Shown here: positions 62,221-64,000 of the stretch, one piece after another | Layout: every line of letters begins with the position of its first letter | Numbering within the stretch: the first letter of the stretch is position 1 | Source: Tubiluchus corallicola | Lineage: Eukaryota > Priapulida > Priapulimorpha > Priapulimorphida > Tubiluchidae | Length of the DNA: 64,000 bases | Assembly (NCBI GenBank): GCA_030141605.1 | Contig: JAQGDQ010000082.1 | Location: 43,501 to 107,500 of the forward strand | Reading direction: 5' to 3' | Position numbers and translations under genes: made by a program | Notes under the pieces: model-generated | Database searches by the model: none | What the model saw: the letters and a program-made list of their open reading frames with translations, nothing else | Told to the model about the DNA's origin: nothing

Positions 62221-63289
62221 CTTGTGTGTTTTGTTTGATCTTGTTTTGCCTTGTTTGGCTTTATTTTGTTCTTGTTATTTTTCATTTTTCCTTCTCCTGC
62301 TTCCTTACCATTGCCTGATAAATTTTCCTTCATCCGCTACACTTGATGCCATAGAAATCTAAATGACATTCATTTAAACACGAAACTTCTTAGCTAAGCC
62401 TTATTCCTCAAAACGACAAAGGCCATAAAATACGTAAAAATAATAGGATAAAACACGTTAGCATCTTCCTAGCACAAACGATTGGTGCTTAATTAGGCCA
62501 TTTGACGTTAATTGAGTGGCGTGTTAACATTATATGCAAATGTATTCTTTCATCTCATCAATTAGCTGAGATTCAAATTCCTCTGCAAATCGTCTCTCTT
62601 TTCAATGTTACAAGTGCCGTTTCCATCAAATTGTAGTTCTCATATTTGTGAAACGTGACTAAAACCGACGTGGCTTCTTATTTATGGCTTCACAGACGCG
62701 CAGGGTGATAATTAGGACATAGGATCACAATTCGTGGCTTTTTTGTCACATCCCGGCGGTCACCTTGTCTCTAATAAGGGCTTCGTATTGGGCCGTTATG
62801 AAGTACACTAGCTTACAAGGCTGAAGTCTGACTTACATTAAAGATATTCTAAATTAAATCAAAGTATTGTTAAATAATCGTTTGGCGCTTTATTGTTTTC
62901 ATGTCTGGTATGTTGAACCTGAAAAATAAACACTTCGTCAAATGATTGGCTTTGAAAAAACCACCCAAAACTGCAGTAACACTCAGTGACATACATTCTG
63001 CATTCAATTCATTTCAATTCAAAATTTGATTTCAAGCATTATGTTTATATTAAAGCTGAAAATTACATTACACAGTATCATCTACATTTTTAATAAATAA
63101 TCTTGAAATTCAAAAAAATAGAGAAGTTAATTAATTAACTGATTACCCATAAATAATTTCCGACAGGCTTTAAATTAATTAAGACGTTTATTTAATTAGT
63201 TAGTAACGTTAGTAGTTAGTTAATTAACTAGTTTATTACACTAACACTTGGAAAGTACTATGAATGGTCAAATTAAGAAATATCGTATT
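62221..63289. other. Non-coding region with AT palindromes
   Basis: No gene. TTAATTAA palindromes cluster at 63127-63235. Confidence 0.3.
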
Positions 63290-63385
63290 TATTGGGGCTG
63301 AGTAGTGCAGCGTTCATGGCGTGGAACTTGGGCTTGTAATCTACATGTCTTCGGTTCAATAGACATTCATTCCAGACTTTTTCAC
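63290..63385 (+). repeat. tRNA-derived SINE or tRNA pseudogene fragment (tentative)
   Basis: A-box-like TAGTGCAGCG (63303-63312) and B-box-like GGTTCAATAG (63353-63362) sit 50 bases apart, close to Pol III internal-promoter spacing. The acceptor stem does not pair, so it is not a functional tRNA. Confidence 0.35.
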
Positions 63386-64000
63386 ATTTCATTTACTTTA
63401 GGAAAGTTTGGTTTCAAAATTCAATAATTGTGAGTTCTAATCCATTTCTAATCCAATTTGGTTTAGCGAGTTAAGAAAACTTATTCGTTTAAAGATGAAG
63501 TCTCTACTGCGCAGTGAGCTACACCATGCACCCCTTGTCTCGCATTAAGTCAACGGACATTACCTTGATAGGTACCCGGATGTAAACGTCTGCTCATCTC
63601 AGAGGGCAAATATTTACCTTCCTTTTAGAAGAAAACGTAGAAGCCAAAAAAGTCTGAACTTTAGAAAAGGAAGCTGTATGGGAAAAAATGATTGCTTGTA
63701 GCACGCGCAAGATAATTAAATAATGCACGGTTTCCTAACTTGATATGTGTACGTTGAGTAGCTTTATTGGAAGTTTTGGAAATAACCTTATTGCGCCGAA
63801 TAGCTTCAGTCAGAAAAATAAAAATAAAAATAAGCGCGACATTTCTAAAAAATATATAGTTCATAATTTCCTGTTATTTTTTTGTTCTAGTTTTACTTAT
63901 TGTGTTTATTCAGTGCCAATATTATGCCAATTTTTTCTTCATTGCCTCATCATTAGAACAATAATAATGAATCAAGAAGGTTCTACTGTAAAGGAGAATC
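63386..64000. other. Non-coding right edge
   Basis: Nothing recognised. Confidence 0.3.

Overview
This 64 kb window is animal (metazoan) genomic DNA: AT-rich, intron-dense, full of microsatellites and decayed transposons, with no prokaryotic operon structure. The gene families present (a tandem Ly6/quiver-type cluster and a CUB-LDLa-trypsin mosaic gene) and the repeat style suggest an invertebrate, most likely a lophotrochozoan such as a mollusc. That assignment is inference, not something the sequence proves.

Gene content. Bases 1-621 are the 3' end of a non-LTR retrotransposon ORF. From 1.4 to 15.0 kb, three Ly6/quiver-like genes lie head to tail on the + strand (1432-4151, 7277-9199, 10909-15012). 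Each has three coding exons (signal peptide exon; cysteines 1-5; cysteines 6-10 plus GPI signal), and both introns are phase 1 in every copy. All exon junctions were derived here from splice sites and agree in reading phase. Convergent to them, on the - strand from 26.5 down to 16.4 kb, seven exons join in phase into a CUB, LDL-receptor class A and trypsin-like protein. Its catalytic His is Gln and its catalytic Ser is Arg, so it should be a catalytically dead serine protease homologue. Its N-terminal exon(s) were not found.

From 26.5 kb to the right edge I find no confidently identifiable cellular gene. There is a degenerate LINE (28.4-30.2 kb), a second LINE tail (32.1-32.4 kb, - strand), a possible promoter with perfect CRE and NRF1 motifs (34.85-35.2 kb), two well-spliced candidate exons encoding a signal-peptide-like N-terminus (41.0-41.6 kb), and one unrecognised terminal-exon-like ORF (60.5-60.7 kb, - strand).

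Repeats recognised by comparing the window with itself: a MITE family with TIRs of about 60 bp (copies at 3.0-3.4 and 33.1-33.4 kb); a dispersed family of about 480 bp in at least five copies (31.1, 33.6, 50.2, 53.2, 53.9 kb); a foldback element (16.7-17.1 kb); a 1.75 kb element with inverted repeats of about 190 bp (54.2-55.9 kb); a possible 1 kb TIR element (47.9-49.0 kb); a 21-bp minisatellite with 84-bp and 378-bp higher-order periods (57.9-58.6 kb); and very long simple repeats, including about 410 bp of (GA)n and about 350 bp of CTA/ACC triplets.

Functionally, the Ly6 cluster predicts GPI-anchored extracellular modulators and the neighbouring protease homologue a secreted binding protein. 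Nothing in the sequence links the two beyond adjacency.
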